The notes beneath the pieces were generated by a model. That model was not told the origin of the DNA and made no database searches. It saw nothing but the letters and a program-made list of their open reading frames with translations. The position numbers were made by a program, and so were the translations under genes. Of a stretch of DNA of 64,000 nucleotides, positions 23,676 to 31,976 are shown piece by piece (position 1 is the first letter of the stretch; each line of letters begins with the position of its first letter). This DNA is from Herbidospora solisilvae (GTDB lineage: Bacteria; Actinomycetota; Actinomycetes; Streptosporangiales; Streptosporangiaceae), in NCBI RefSeq assembly GCF_009901565.1, contig NZ_WXEW01000003.1, positions 125,312-189,311 of the forward strand, read 5' to 3'.

Positions 23676-25877
23676 GTGGCACGACACGATCGTGAGGATC
23701 CCCACTCGCTCGAAGACCAGCTCGCCTGGCTCGACGCGATCAAGGAGATGCCCGACGAGGTCGACATCGCGGTGTCCGCGGTGACGGCGTCGTCGCTGGC
23801 AGCGTCCCAAGCGTCCCAGCAGCCCGCGCCGCCGAGCGACGAGGTGCCCTCGCCCTACCCGAAGGACCCGTGGCGGTCCGTCCCGGCCGAACCGGCGCCG
23901 TTCCGCGCGGTCGCCGCCGTCGACGAGCCGCCCGCGACCGACAACGGGGTGGAGACGCTCGACCCGCTGCCGTTCGGGAATGGGCGCGGGGCGTTCGGGG
24001 ACTCCCCGATCGACACCGACTCCTACAACGTGGGCGCGTTCGGCGAACGGCCCCCGGCCGAACCCGACGCCTCCGACGAGCCGGTACGCGGCTGGCTGGA
24101 GCCGGCTGTGCCGGTGTCCGACGAGCCGTCCGACTCGGGACGCTTCCCCCGGCCCGACGCCGAGACGGGGCGGTTCTCGCCCGAGACGGTGTCCGACCTG
24201 GCGAGCTACGGGCGCAACGACACCGACCCCGGGAGCTACGCCCTGCGTTCGGACGGCGAGTCCGACTCGGGCGGCTTCACGTTCTCGCGGAGCGACACCG
24301 ACCGGGTCTCGCGGCCGGAAGGCGACTCGGACTTCGAGTTTTCGCGTACCGACTCCGACTCCGGACATTTCGGCCTCCCACGCGCCGACACCGACCGGGT
24401 TACGCGTACCGATTCTGACTCCGGGCCTTTCGGTCTCTCGCGCTCCGACAACGACCGGGACTCAGGGTCTTTCGGTCTCCCGCGCTCCGACACCGACTCG
24501 GGGCATTTCGGCTTCCCGCGTGACACCGACCGGGTGTCGCGGCCCGACTCCGAGTCCGGCCGGTTCTCCTGGCCCGGCACCGAGGCTGAGGAGACCCCCG
24601 CCGCCGAGGACACCGACCCCGGCGACCGGTTCCGGCCCATCAGGGACGCCGAGGAGCCGTTAAGGGGATCTCTGCGAGAAAACCTCAGCACGCCGGCGGA
24701 GGCGCCCCCCGGTCCCGGGGAGGCCTTCCGGTCTTCGGCGCGGGAGGCGCTGGACGCGTACACGAGAGAGGTTCAGCCACCGGTCTCGGAGTCGCGGGAG
24801 ATCGCCGAGCGCGAGCCCTACCAGCCGCGCCGCCGCCAGCCCGACAACCTGCCCGCACCGGCCTTCTCGACCCCGTCGCGGGCCCTCGTGCCCCGCTCGT
24901 CGAAGCCCTCGGCCGACAGCCTCGACCCCGCGACCCTCCTCAAGGGCCGCAAGGACGGACCCGCCACCGGCTGGCGCCGCGTCGTCTTCAAGGCGACGGC
25001 CGGCTTGATAAAGCCCGGCGAGGCCCCCGAGGTGCGGCGCCGCCAGGAGCTGGTGGCGCGGGCACGCACCCCCGTCTCGGCCGGCCACCACCGTGTAGCG
25101 GTGCTCAGCCTCAAGGGCGGCGTCGGGAAGACCACCACGACCGTGGGCCTCGGCGCGACGCTGGCACAGGTCCGCGGCGACCGCGTGATCGCCGTCGACG
25201 CCAACCCCGACCGTGGGACGCTCTCCGACAAGGTCGAACTCGAGACCTCGGCGACCATCCGTGACCTGCTTAACGAGCGCGGGGACATCCGGCGCTACGT
25301 CGACATCCGGGCCTTCACCTCACAGACGCCTTCACGGCTGGAGATCCTCGGGTCCGACCGGGATCCTTCCGTGTCGGAGGCTTTCTCCGCTGAGGACTAT
25401 CAGGCGGTTTCGGCCGTTCTGGAGAACTTTTACTCGATCTGCATCACCGACTGCGGGACGGGGTTGCTGCACTCGGCGATGTCCGGCGTGCTGGGGCTCG
25501 CCGACCAGTTGGTGCTGGTGAGCAGTCCTTCGGTGGACGGCGCGCGGGCGGCTTCGGCGACGCTGGACTGGCTTGAGGCGCACGACTACGGGGATCTTGT
25601 CCGGTCGGCGACTGTGGTGCTCTGCAGTGTGCGGCCCCGGTCGAAGTCGACGGTCGACCTCAAGCGGCTCGAGGCGCACTTCGCGGCTCGGTGCCGGGCT
25701 GTGGTTCGGGTGCCTTATGACCCCCACCTTGAAGAGGGGGCGGAGATCGACCTGGAGAGGTTGCAGGAGCCTACCCGGGCTGCTTTCCTGCGGCTGGCCG
25801 CCTCTGTGGGGGACGGGTTCGCTGGGGGGCCGGGGCTTGGGGAGCGGCGGTACTCCGAGATTCCGGATCACATCTAG
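23676..25877 (+). CDS. MinD/ParA-family ATPase with long repetitive N-terminus (EspI-like)
   Basis: 733 residues from GTG with GAGGGGG about 8 bases upstream. Residues 1-440 are acidic, disordered and repetitive, with repeated SDSGxFGLPR/S-D-TDRV blocks between about 220 and 300. The C-terminal 260 residues are a MinD/ParA ATPase: deviant Walker A LKGGVGKTTTTVG near 478, IAVDANPDRGTL, and a CITDCGTGLL Walker B region. The architecture resembles EspI-type proteins linked to type VII secretion in mycobacteria; no esx gene is within the window, so the role here is inferred. A hairpin follows the stop. Confidence 0.8.
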   Translation: MARHDREDPHSLEDQLAWLDAIKEMPDEVDIAVSAVTASSLAASQASQQPAPPSDEVPSPYPKDPWRSVPAEPAPFRAVAAVDEPPATDNGVETLDPLPFGNGRGAFGDSPIDTDSYNVGAFGERPPAEPDASDEPVRGWLEPAVPVSDEPSDSGRFPRPDAETGRFSPETVSDLASYGRNDTDPGSYALRSDGESDSGGFTFSRSDTDRVSRPEGDSDFEFSRTDSDSGHFGLPRADTDRVTRTDSDSGPFGLSRSDNDRDSGSFGLPRSDTDSGHFGFPRDTDRVSRPDSESGRFSWPGTEAEETPAAEDTDPGDRFRPIRDAEEPLRGSLRENLSTPAEAPPGPGEAFRSSAREALDAYTREVQPPVSESREIAEREPYQPRRRQPDNLPAPAFSTPSRALVPRSSKPSADSLDPATLLKGRKDGPATGWRRVVFKATAGLIKPGEAPEVRRRQELVARARTPVSAGHHRVAVLSLKGGVGKTTTTVGLGATLAQVRGDRVIAVDANPDRGTLSDKVELETSATIRDLLNERGDIRRYVDIRAFTSQTPSRLEILGSDRDPSVSEAFSAEDYQAVSAVLENFYSICITDCGTGLLHSAMSGVLGLADQLVLVSSPSVDGARAASATLDWLEAHDYGDLVRSATVVLCSVRPRSKSTVDLKRLEAHFAARCRAVVRVPYDPHLEEGAEIDLERLQEPTRAAFLRLAASVGDGFAGGPGLGERRYSEIPDHI
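24331..24560 (+). repeat. In-frame degenerate repeats of Asp/Ser-rich blocks
   Basis: About five imperfect copies of a 40-60 base unit containing GACTCCGGGCATTTCGGC-like and CACCGACCGGGT-like segments. They code for repeats of the form D(S/T)DSGHFGLPR-x-DTDRV in the disordered region of the MinD-like protein. Not a CRISPR: the units are contiguous, coding and variable. Confidence 0.75.
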
Positions 25878-25934
25878 TGGCGTGGCTCTCCCGTCCTCTG
25901 GTGGGGGCGGGAGAGAGTAGGGTTGCGTTCTGTG

Positions 25935-25952
25935 GCACCCCCTTGGGGGTGC
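25935..25952 (+). terminator. Hairpin terminator after the MinD-like gene
   Basis: GCACCCCC (25935-25942) pairs with GGGGGTGC (25945-25952), followed by TTT. It lies 58 bases past the stop and 3 bases before the tRNA gene. Confidence 0.65.
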
Positions 25953-25955
25953 TTT

Positions 25956-26044
25956 GGAGAGCTCGCCTAGTGGACGATGGCGGCGGTCTTGAAAACCGCT
26001 AGGGGCGGTGACGTTCCTCGTGGGTTCGAATCCCACGCTCTCCG
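25956..26044 (+). tRNA. tRNA-Ser (anticodon UGA)
   Basis: GGAGAGC (25956-25962) pairs with GCTCTCC (26037-26043) as the acceptor stem. Anticodon TGA is at 25990-25992 in the loop CTTGAAA; a long class II variable arm (TAGGGGCGGTGACGTTCCTC) and the T-arm GGTTCGAATCC follow. No CCA is encoded. The region downstream is an island with recombinase and transposase remnants, so this gene is the likely attachment site of a former integrative element. Confidence 0.96.
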
Positions 26045-26415
26045 CTTAGCTTGGGAAGACGCGGTCTGACCTGGCCTTATAGGTTCTTAGTGACCGTTGA
26101 TCATTTTTCATGTGCAGCCGTTTGTTGTCTGATGCGGCTCCATGTCGTTGGTCGCGACATACCGTCTTGATGAGATTTCGCTGGCGAGGGTGTCACGGTA
26201 ATAGAGACACCGGTGCGGATGCCTCGAGCCAACTGCTATGCCGAACGTTAGGTGCACTGTACGTACCGAGTGCGCAGATCGACTGCTGTCCTACGGCGAA
26301 CGCCACCTGCGACCATTCCTAGCCCAGGCTGTTATACGAGTATTGAAGGAGCATTGGATGCCCGTGTCACGCGCGGCGTGCCGGGCGATGAGCGAGAGGA
26401 GATCTATGGGTCACC
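26045..26415. other. Intergenic start of the accessory region, no gene recognised
   Basis: Between the tRNA and the methyltransferase end. Visibly richer in A/T than flanking chromosome, with short frames only. I did not find a repeat of the tRNA 3' end here or at the far side of the island. Confidence 0.45.
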
Positions 26416-27045
26416 TCACATCCGGGCGTGCTTTCTGAACAACATGAAGTGGCCGACGTCGGTGCGGTTGTAGGTGATCTCGACCGGCCGCGGCGACGTC
26501 TCGATCAGATCGAAGCCCTCCATCCACTCCTGGTAGGTCTCCACGCTCCGGCCAATGGTGAATAGCCCCTCCGGATCGTCGTACGAACCGGAGACGTAGT
26601 CACCGTCGCTTTCCTCGCAGAGCAGGACGTGCCCTAATGGAAGGATCACCCGCCTGATCTCGCGAATCGCTTCCACCACGTTGTGGTCCGCAAGGTGTTG
26701 CAGCACTGTGAACGTGAGCGCGAAGGAGAACTCCTCGTCCTCGGCCGGAAGGTGCGCAAGGCTGTTCACGTGACGGAAGTCCACGTCCGGGTGCAACGCC
26801 TTCCCCTTCAACACGAATTCTTTCTGCCGCTCGAAGGCGACCACATGCGGTGAGAATTCCTGGAGCACCGGAGATATCCGCCCGTAGCCCGCGCCGATGT
26901 CGCATATCCGCGGCATGGCGCCCTTGCCACGAAGCCCGCGTAGATATCGGCGCAGCTCTGTTTGCTCCCGATACATGCGGCTGGCGAACTCGGCCGGGCC
27001 CACATCGACTACCTGGTTATCCTGCCATTGATGGGGCTGTTTCAT
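26416..27045 (-). CDS. Class I SAM-dependent methyltransferase
   Basis: 209 residues from ATG at 27045, with AAGGAG 6 bases upstream. Motif I ICDIGAGYGRISP (about 47-59) binds SAM; VVAFERQKEF carries the acidic residue for the ribose, and FSFALTFTVLQHL corresponds to motif IV. The substrate cannot be told; the pattern is that of small-molecule or protein methyltransferases (Methyltransf_11/25 type). It lies in the accessory region downstream of tRNA-Ser, isolated from the other cargo genes by pseudogenes, and its codon usage looks less GC-biased than the core genes. Confidence 0.85.
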   Translation of the reverse strand: MKQPHQWQDNQVVDVGPAEFASRMYREQTELRRYLRGLRGKGAMPRICDIGAGYGRISPVLQEFSPHVVAFERQKEFVLKGKALHPDVDFRHVNSLAHLPAEDEEFSFALTFTVLQHLADHNVVEAIREIRRVILPLGHVLLCEESDGDYVSGSYDDPEGLFTIGRSVETYQEWMEGFDLIETSPRPVEITYNRTDVGHFMLFRKHARM

Positions 27046-27458
27046 CGCGAACTCCTTGAGTGAGTGGCAGGCGACTCCTGGCAAGACGACACTCAACCAA
27101 GATCCGTGCTCTGTCCGAGCATGTCAACCTGATGAGCGTGACCTGGACCCGGGCCTCGCGCAGCTGGGTACAGAGTCAGTCAATATTCGCGCCATTCTGA
27201 CGGTATTCGTGGGCGCACTCATCGGCCACCCGAGCACGCAATCCTTCCGATTCGATCGATGATCGTCACGCTGTTTATCCGCCGAAGACTCTTTGTCATC
27301 GATGATTTATACGAACTTGTCACGCAGGAAAGACGGACGCGCCGGGATGCCCGGCCTCGCGAGGAGCTTTCCTTCGCGCGAGGTCTCATAGTGACCGGAG
27401 TCGAAGATCCGCCCGATCACGCCGGACACCCTGCTCCTGATCGGCTCTGTCGCGCAGA
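27046..27458. other. Intergenic, no gene recognised
   Basis: A/T-richer spacer upstream of the methyltransferase start. The only frames lack start signals and recognisable motifs. It should contain the methyltransferase promoter, which I cannot place. Confidence 0.4.
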
Positions 27459-27735
27459 TGTTCAGTCGAACGTCGTCATGTGCCTCGTGAGGAGTGGCGC
27501 GCTCGATCTCGACGAGTCGATCACCTCCTACTGTCCCGGCATCGAGGTGCGCGAGACGGGGCAGATGGCTGTCCTCAGCGCGCTCGTTTGGGCGGTCTGC
27601 CGCCATTCCGGGTACTGGCCACAAGGGCAACCAGTCGCCAGGCTACGCCTGCCGAGCTGCTGCATCTGCGGCTTGTCCGGCAGAGGGGACCGATGTTCAG
27701 CCGTTGCACGATCTCGCCCCGGTACCAGCCGATGA
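27459..27735 (+). pseudogene. Possible decayed serine hydrolase (class C beta-lactamase-like)
   Basis: The translation includes VVMCLVRSGALDLDESITSY followed by CPGIEVRET, which resembles the segment after the catalytic SxxK in beta-lactamase-family esterases (LVERGALDLDxPVxxYLPGF). The catalytic motif itself is absent, the reading frame wanders afterwards, and a later stretch in another frame (TPAELLHLRLVRQ) may be the continuation. It is best read as a fragment. Confidence is low because only one block is recognisable. Confidence 0.35.
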
Positions 27736-28059
27736 CTGGCTCGAAGCGGCGAACCGTGCGGGAACGGAGCTCGTGACGTCTGCTGGCGTCGTGGCCGGTG
27801 CGTGCGCCCCCGGGCCGGTCCAGCGGTGTCGTCAACCGGCTCGAAAGCCGCAGCGGTCGTCGTCATCAGGCATGTTCTCCGAACAGGAGAGCCAGCGTCT
27901 CAGGGCGGTAGCCCAGTGCAGCCGATGGAGCAACCCCCTGGATTGCCAGCAGGGCGTCTTCCTTGCGGGGCGTGATGTCAATCAGGAGGAGCTCACGGGA
28001 TTCTCGGTCATCCGATAGGCCGCCGTATGACGAAGCGCGTGCAATGTCGCCGTACTGGT

Positions 28060-28132
28060 CGGCTCGTCGGAACATCTGCTGCGTGGCGTGATAGGTCAAC
28101 GGCCGTGGCGGTCGGCGCAGCCCCCACCACAA
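28060..28132 (-). pseudogene. Remnant of a tyrosine recombinase/integrase
   Basis: The minus strand encodes WGLRRPPRPLTYHATQQMFR, closely matching the segment before the catalytic HxxR region in actinobacterial phage-type integrases (RRPxRPLTYHAxxxMFxR). The catalytic Arg/His/Tyr parts are missing. Such a fragment downstream of a tRNA gene supports past integration of a mobile element. Confidence 0.55.
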
Positions 28133-28149
28133 CGGCTGTTGTTGCCCTT

Positions 28150-28352
28150 TGGATCAATCTCCTGCGAGGTCGACGTCGGCCAGGCCCTTCCACGGCCGCT
28201 GGGTCTTGACCCAATTCGGTCTTGTACAAGCCGATCTGAGAGCTCATTAGGGCGTTTTCCAAGGCGTCGCCGACGGTGCGATCGAGGCGTCAAGCGCGGC
28301 TTCGATCAGCCAGGCGGTGCAGGCGAATGAGGTGTATTGGCTGCCGGCGATG
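28150..28352 (-). pseudogene. Remnant of an IS3-family transposase (OrfB), two frameshifts
   Basis: Read across three frames on the minus strand the DNA gives SIAGSQYTSFACT..ALDASI, then TVGDALENALMSSQIGLYKTEL, then VKTQRPWKGLADVDLAG. These are the consecutive C-terminal blocks of IS3-family DDE transposases (DAGSQYTS, GDAxxNALAES, LYKTELI, PWKGLADVE). Two frameshifts and missing ends make it inactive. Its upstream end meets the IS110 element. Confidence 0.75.
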
Positions 28353-28364
28353 CTCTCCTGTGTG

Positions 28365-29435
28365 TCAAGTGGCTGAGCGCCGGGGATCGGCGTCCTTTTT
28401 GATCAAGTAGTAAGCCTCGCGGGCGACGAATCGCTTGAGGCAGCGGATGATCTCTAACTTGGACTTGCCCTCGGTGGTCCGGCGGGCGAGGTATTTCTGG
28501 GTGCGGGCATCGATGCGGATGCGGGTGACCACGGCCAGGTGTAGCGCGGAGTTGGCCCGCCGGTCTCCGCCGCGGTTGAGCCGGTGGCGCTGGTGCAGTC
28601 CGGAGGAGGCGGGCAGCGGGGCGACGCCGCAGAGTTTGGCGAAGCGGGCTTCGCTACCCAGGCGGGAGGGGTTGTCGCCGCAGCTGATCAGGAGCTGGGC
28701 GGTGTTCTCGACGCCGAAGCCGGCGGCGTCCAGCAGGGATGGCGCCAACTCTCGCACCAGGGGTTCGATCAGGTCGTCGAGGTCGGCGATCTCGTCGTGG
28801 AGCTCGAGGTAGCGGCGGGCCAGCGATTTCAATGCGATCCGGGTGGCGGCGACGGGATCGCGGAAGGCGGTGACGTCGGGCCGCCAAGCGGCGATGGTGC
28901 GGGTGAGCTGCATCCGGGTGAGGTTGCGCAGCTGGTCCCGCAGCTCTTCGGGGGCGGAGATGATTTGGGCGCGGAGCATCTGCAGGGCGACGCGGCGGGA
29001 TTTGACCGCGGTGGTGCGGGCAATTCGGAGCACCCGCAGGGATTCCACCATGCCATCGCGGGTTTTGGGGGTGATGACGCGACGCCCGGATAGAGCGGCG
29101 TGGGCGGCGTTTTCGGCATCGATGGTGTCGTCCTTGCCGCGTCGGCGCCGGTCGGAGCGGTCAGGCCGGTCGACTTCCACTACCTCGATGCCCGCGTGCT
29201 GGAGGTGGCGCAACAGGCCGGCGCCGTAGGAACCGGTCCCCTCGACACCGATGCGGCGGACGTCGCCGAAGGTGCGCATCCAGGCCAGCAACGCGCGGTA
29301 GCCGGCTCGGGTGGTGGAGAACGACTCGGTGCCCAGGACCCGGTCGCCGGTGTCGACTACCGCGGCGACATGCAGGTCTTTGTGGGTATCCACGCCGCCG
29401 ACGACGACGCGGGAGATGGGTGCGATGCTGGCCAT
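28365..29435 (-). CDS. IS110-family transposase (DEDD/Ser recombinase)
   Basis: 356 residues from ATG at 29435 with GGAGG 6 bases upstream. The N-terminal RuvC-like domain carries the DEDD residues (GGVDTHKD, GVEGTGSYG, KDDTIDAENAA). The C-terminal transposase_20 domain has LCGVAPLPASSG with the catalytic serine region and HRLNRGGDRRANSALHLAV. The frame is intact, so the element may be active. IS110 elements insert under guidance of a bridge RNA encoded in the element's non-coding end; the 468-base non-coding stretch upstream is the place to look for it. Confidence 0.93.
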   Translation of the reverse strand: MASIAPISRVVVGGVDTHKDLHVAAVVDTGDRVLGTESFSTTRAGYRALLAWMRTFGDVRRIGVEGTGSYGAGLLRHLQHAGIEVVEVDRPDRSDRRRRGKDDTIDAENAAHAALSGRRVITPKTRDGMVESLRVLRIARTTAVKSRRVALQMLRAQIISAPEELRDQLRNLTRMQLTRTIAAWRPDVTAFRDPVAATRIALKSLARRYLELHDEIADLDDLIEPLVRELAPSLLDAAGFGVENTAQLLISCGDNPSRLGSEARFAKLCGVAPLPASSGLHQRHRLNRGGDRRANSALHLAVVTRIRIDARTQKYLARRTTEGKSKLEIIRCLKRFVAREAYYLIKKDADPRRSAT

Positions 29436-29903
29436 GTCGGCCCTCCTGGTCGGCAAGGTTGAGTACCGAGGATCGGCACCGGCTCGCCGAAGGCGGCGGA
29501 CACGACAGTGATGGGACCCCGCTGGCCAGGCTCTCCTCAGGTCACAACCGTCGGCGAGGCGAGCGCCTCGCCGGGATGCTCCCGGGCCACCGACAGATCC
29601 GAGGAAGGACAGCATTGTCGATCGGAGTGCGGGTCAGGAAGCAAGGAAGCATCCCGGCACCGGCATCCTGCCGCGTCCCGCTGTGAGGGGCAGGCGACTA
29701 AGAACACCGGCAGTCCCATACTCACTATCGGAGTGGTGTACCAGTCCTGCTCCGGTTGGGGTTGCGACCCCGTCGCGCCGCCACACCCCATGTCCCGGCG
29801 TCCACAGCGAGTCTCCCCCGTTCGGTCGTCGCGGCCGACAGCAGCCCACGATGGCGCAGGAGTAGACATCACGACGAGCACGGCGTAGACCAACCCGCCC
29901 AGG
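29436..29903 (-). mobile_element. Non-coding end of the IS110 element, possible bridge RNA region
   Basis: No credible gene between the transposase start and the end of the kinase gene. It contains a perfect 9-bp hairpin with 2-base loop (29553-29561 / 29564-29572) and several smaller repeats. In IS110-group elements such as IS621 the bridge RNA is transcribed from the non-coding part upstream of the recombinase gene, so a structured RNA here is expected. The outer element boundary and target core are not visible to me. Confidence 0.4.
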
Positions 29904-30839
29904 TCATAAAGCGGGGCAACCAGACGGTCTTTCGCGTAGGCGACTGATCATCTCTTGCGGATCTGTTCGCCGTAGGAATTCCTCGATGCGGTATGCCGAG
30001 GCTGGCAGGTAAGGGCGGTATTCGGTGACGGAGAAGAAGTAGGTCCAAGCGCGGAGGCGGTGGCCGTCGAGGAGTTCGTGGTCGTGGAGTTCGTTGAGGC
30101 GGTCCTCGGTCGTGGCGGGTCCGTTCTGGAACGCCACCCATAGGGCCGCCTCCGCATTGATGTCGCCTATCGCGCCAAGCGGATCGATCGCGCACCAGCC
30201 GTCGGGTCCCTCCAGGATGTTCTTGGCCTGGAGGTCCGCGTGGAGAACATGGCGCGTGGTCGCGGTGCGCAGAAGTACGTCCAGAACTCGTTCGGCCTTA
30301 CCGATGGAGACGATGTCGTTGACATCACCCGCGTTGGCGAAGTGCTGACGGGCCCAGTCGAGTCGTATCCGCGCGACTGCGGACAGGTCTTTGAGTCGAG
30401 GCCCGACGGGGAGATCGGAATGGGTGAGACGCCGCAGCAGGTCACCATACTTCCGGCTGTCTTCGATGCCGTTGATCGGCCATGCGGTTGTCCCAGGGAG
30501 AATTCTGCTCATCAGGAACACGCCGGAACTGTTGGCACGCCGCACGATCAGGGGAACCGCCGCAGACGAACCCAACCTCTCAAGCTGCCTTATCTCCGCA
30601 CGCCCAGACGGCTTGGCCAGGGGGATCTTCAGTACGGCGGGAACGCCGTCGGCGGTGGTACAGAAGACACAGCAGGACATGGCGCCACCCTCGGCGATGC
30701 CCTGCACTGTCAGCTCCCATCGGTTGGCGTACCACCCGATTCGCCGGGGCAGTGCCGCGATCCAGGCTTGGCCCTCGTCCTCGCCGCGGAGAAAGACGAT
30801 CGATTTGATCAATCGATCGGGGAACTCGAAAACCTTCAC
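29904..30839 (-). CDS. APH(6)/hydroxyurea-type small-molecule kinase
   Basis: 311 residues from GTG at 30839, whose GTGA overlaps the stop of the PLP enzyme gene. It fits the aminoglycoside/hydroxyurea resistance kinase family: QAWIAALPRRIGWYANRWEL at the N-terminus, ADGVPAVLKIPL with the ATP-binding lysine, the catalytic loop VLHADLQAKNIL (canonically HGDLHxxNIL) and WCAIDPLGAIGD, the metal-binding Asp. Streptomycin 6-kinase is the best-known member. It is the last gene of a three-gene operon. It may confer self-resistance or activate a small molecule; the substrate is not shown. Confidence 0.82.
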   Translation of the reverse strand: MKVFEFPDRLIKSIVFLRGEDEGQAWIAALPRRIGWYANRWELTVQGIAEGGAMSCCVFCTTADGVPAVLKIPLAKPSGRAEIRQLERLGSSAAVPLIVRRANSSGVFLMSRILPGTTAWPINGIEDSRKYGDLLRRLTHSDLPVGPRLKDLSAVARIRLDWARQHFANAGDVNDIVSIGKAERVLDVLLRTATTRHVLHADLQAKNILEGPDGWCAIDPLGAIGDINAEAALWVAFQNGPATTEDRLNELHDHELLDGHRLRAWTYFFSVTEYRPYLPASAYRIEEFLRRTDPQEMISRLRERPSGCPAL

Positions 30840-31966
30840 CGTCTGAGGGCGCTCTTGAGCTGAGCGACCACGGCCTCGATATCGGTGAGGTCGTTGTAGA
30901 CGTGGGTGGCGATTCGCAGAATGCATTCGCCGTCGGCGCCCGGCCCGACCCAAGCACGGATCCCCGCCTGGTTCATCAGCTCTCTGACTTCGGCCACGGT
31001 CCACTGATCGAGGACGAAGGCCCGCAGTCTCGGTGGCTGATAGTGGCGGGAGGCGGTGGGCCGTGCACCGACCGAACTGAGCAATTCCACCGCCTCGTTC
31101 GCAAGACTCGTGCACTCCGCCCAGGAGCCTTGCCGATCCCATTGCCGCCATTGCTCGATGGCGACGGGCAGGGACAGTCGAGGCACCGGATCGAATGTGC
31201 CCGGCCAGGAGAACCGCTCGACGAGATCGGCCGAGTCATATGTGAGTGAGACTTCGGCAGGCCGGACGGTTTCGACCAGTTCCTCCGCCAGCCAGAGGAA
31301 ACCGACGGGCCGGAGCGTGGGAAACCACTTGTGCGCGGTTCCGAAGGCGACGTCGACCCCCCAGCCCACGGGGTCGAGCGGCACGTGCCCGGGCCCGTGA
31401 GCGGCATCCAGAACGAGCCGGCCTCCGCGGCCGTGCGCCCAGGCCGCCATCTCAGCCACCGGGAAGTGCACCGCCGACGAGGAGGCCACCAAACTCATCT
31501 GGAGATAGGCGATATCGCCCCGTACGGTGGCCTCGAGCCGATCGATCAGCTGATCTGGTCCGTCGAACGGCAGGGGCACCGGGATGCGCACCAACGTTGC
31601 TCCCGACCGCTCACACGCACGCTCCCAACCACGCACGATCGAGGAGTATTCGGTCTCGAGTACGACCACGGTCGTCGTCTCGCTCAACGAAGCGCCCGAA
31701 ATGACAGCCGCCGCACCCGTCGTCGCGTTGGCGCAGAGAGTCATTGTCGCCGGATCCAGGCCGACTGTCTCAGCAAACAGTTCCGTGGGCCACCGGAGCC
31801 GTTCGAAAAGATCTGCTCCCAGAAACCAGGTGGGGTCCGACTCGATCTCGTACCGCATCGCCTCCGCAGCCTCCAGGACACGGCGGGAGGCGATGCCATA
31901 CGACGCATGGTTGAGGAGAACGACGCCCGGGGCCACGAGGAAGTCGTGCTGCGCGAGCCCTTTCAC
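30836..31966 (-). CDS. Class V PLP-dependent enzyme, isopenicillin N epimerase (CefD)-like
   Basis: 376 residues from GTG at 31966, 10 bases after the stop of the ATPase gene; a longer in-frame ATG at 32041 would overlap that gene by 65 bases. The fold-type I core is clear: LLNHASYGIASRRVL at the start, RLVLDAAHGPGHVPLD with the PLP-binding Asp, and AHKWFPTLRPVGFLW with the Schiff-base lysine. The closest pattern is CefD/cysteine-desulfurase-like epimerases and lyases. It is not near any beta-lactam gene. Its operon partners are a STAND ATPase and an APH-type kinase. Confidence 0.85.
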   Translation of the reverse strand: MKGLAQHDFLVAPGVVLLNHASYGIASRRVLEAAEAMRYEIESDPTWFLGADLFERLRWPTELFAETVGLDPATMTLCANATTGAAAVISGASLSETTTVVVLETEYSSIVRGWERACERSGATLVRIPVPLPFDGPDQLIDRLEATVRGDIAYLQMSLVASSSAVHFPVAEMAAWAHGRGGRLVLDAAHGPGHVPLDPVGWGVDVAFGTAHKWFPTLRPVGFLWLAEELVETVRPAEVSLTYDSADLVERFSWPGTFDPVPRLSLPVAIEQWRQWDRQGSWAECTSLANEAVELLSSVGARPTASRHYQPPRLRAFVLDQWTVAEVRELMNQAGIRAWVGPGADGECILRIATHVYNDLTDIEAVVAQLKSALRR

Positions 31967-31976
31967 GATCGCCCGC

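Noticed and set aside
24331-24560. CRISPR or recombination repeat array
   Set aside because: Imperfect coding repeats inside the disordered part of a single open frame.
26110-26473. Short plus-strand frames after tRNA-Ser
   Set aside because: Cys/Arg-rich random composition, no start signals, overlapping frames.
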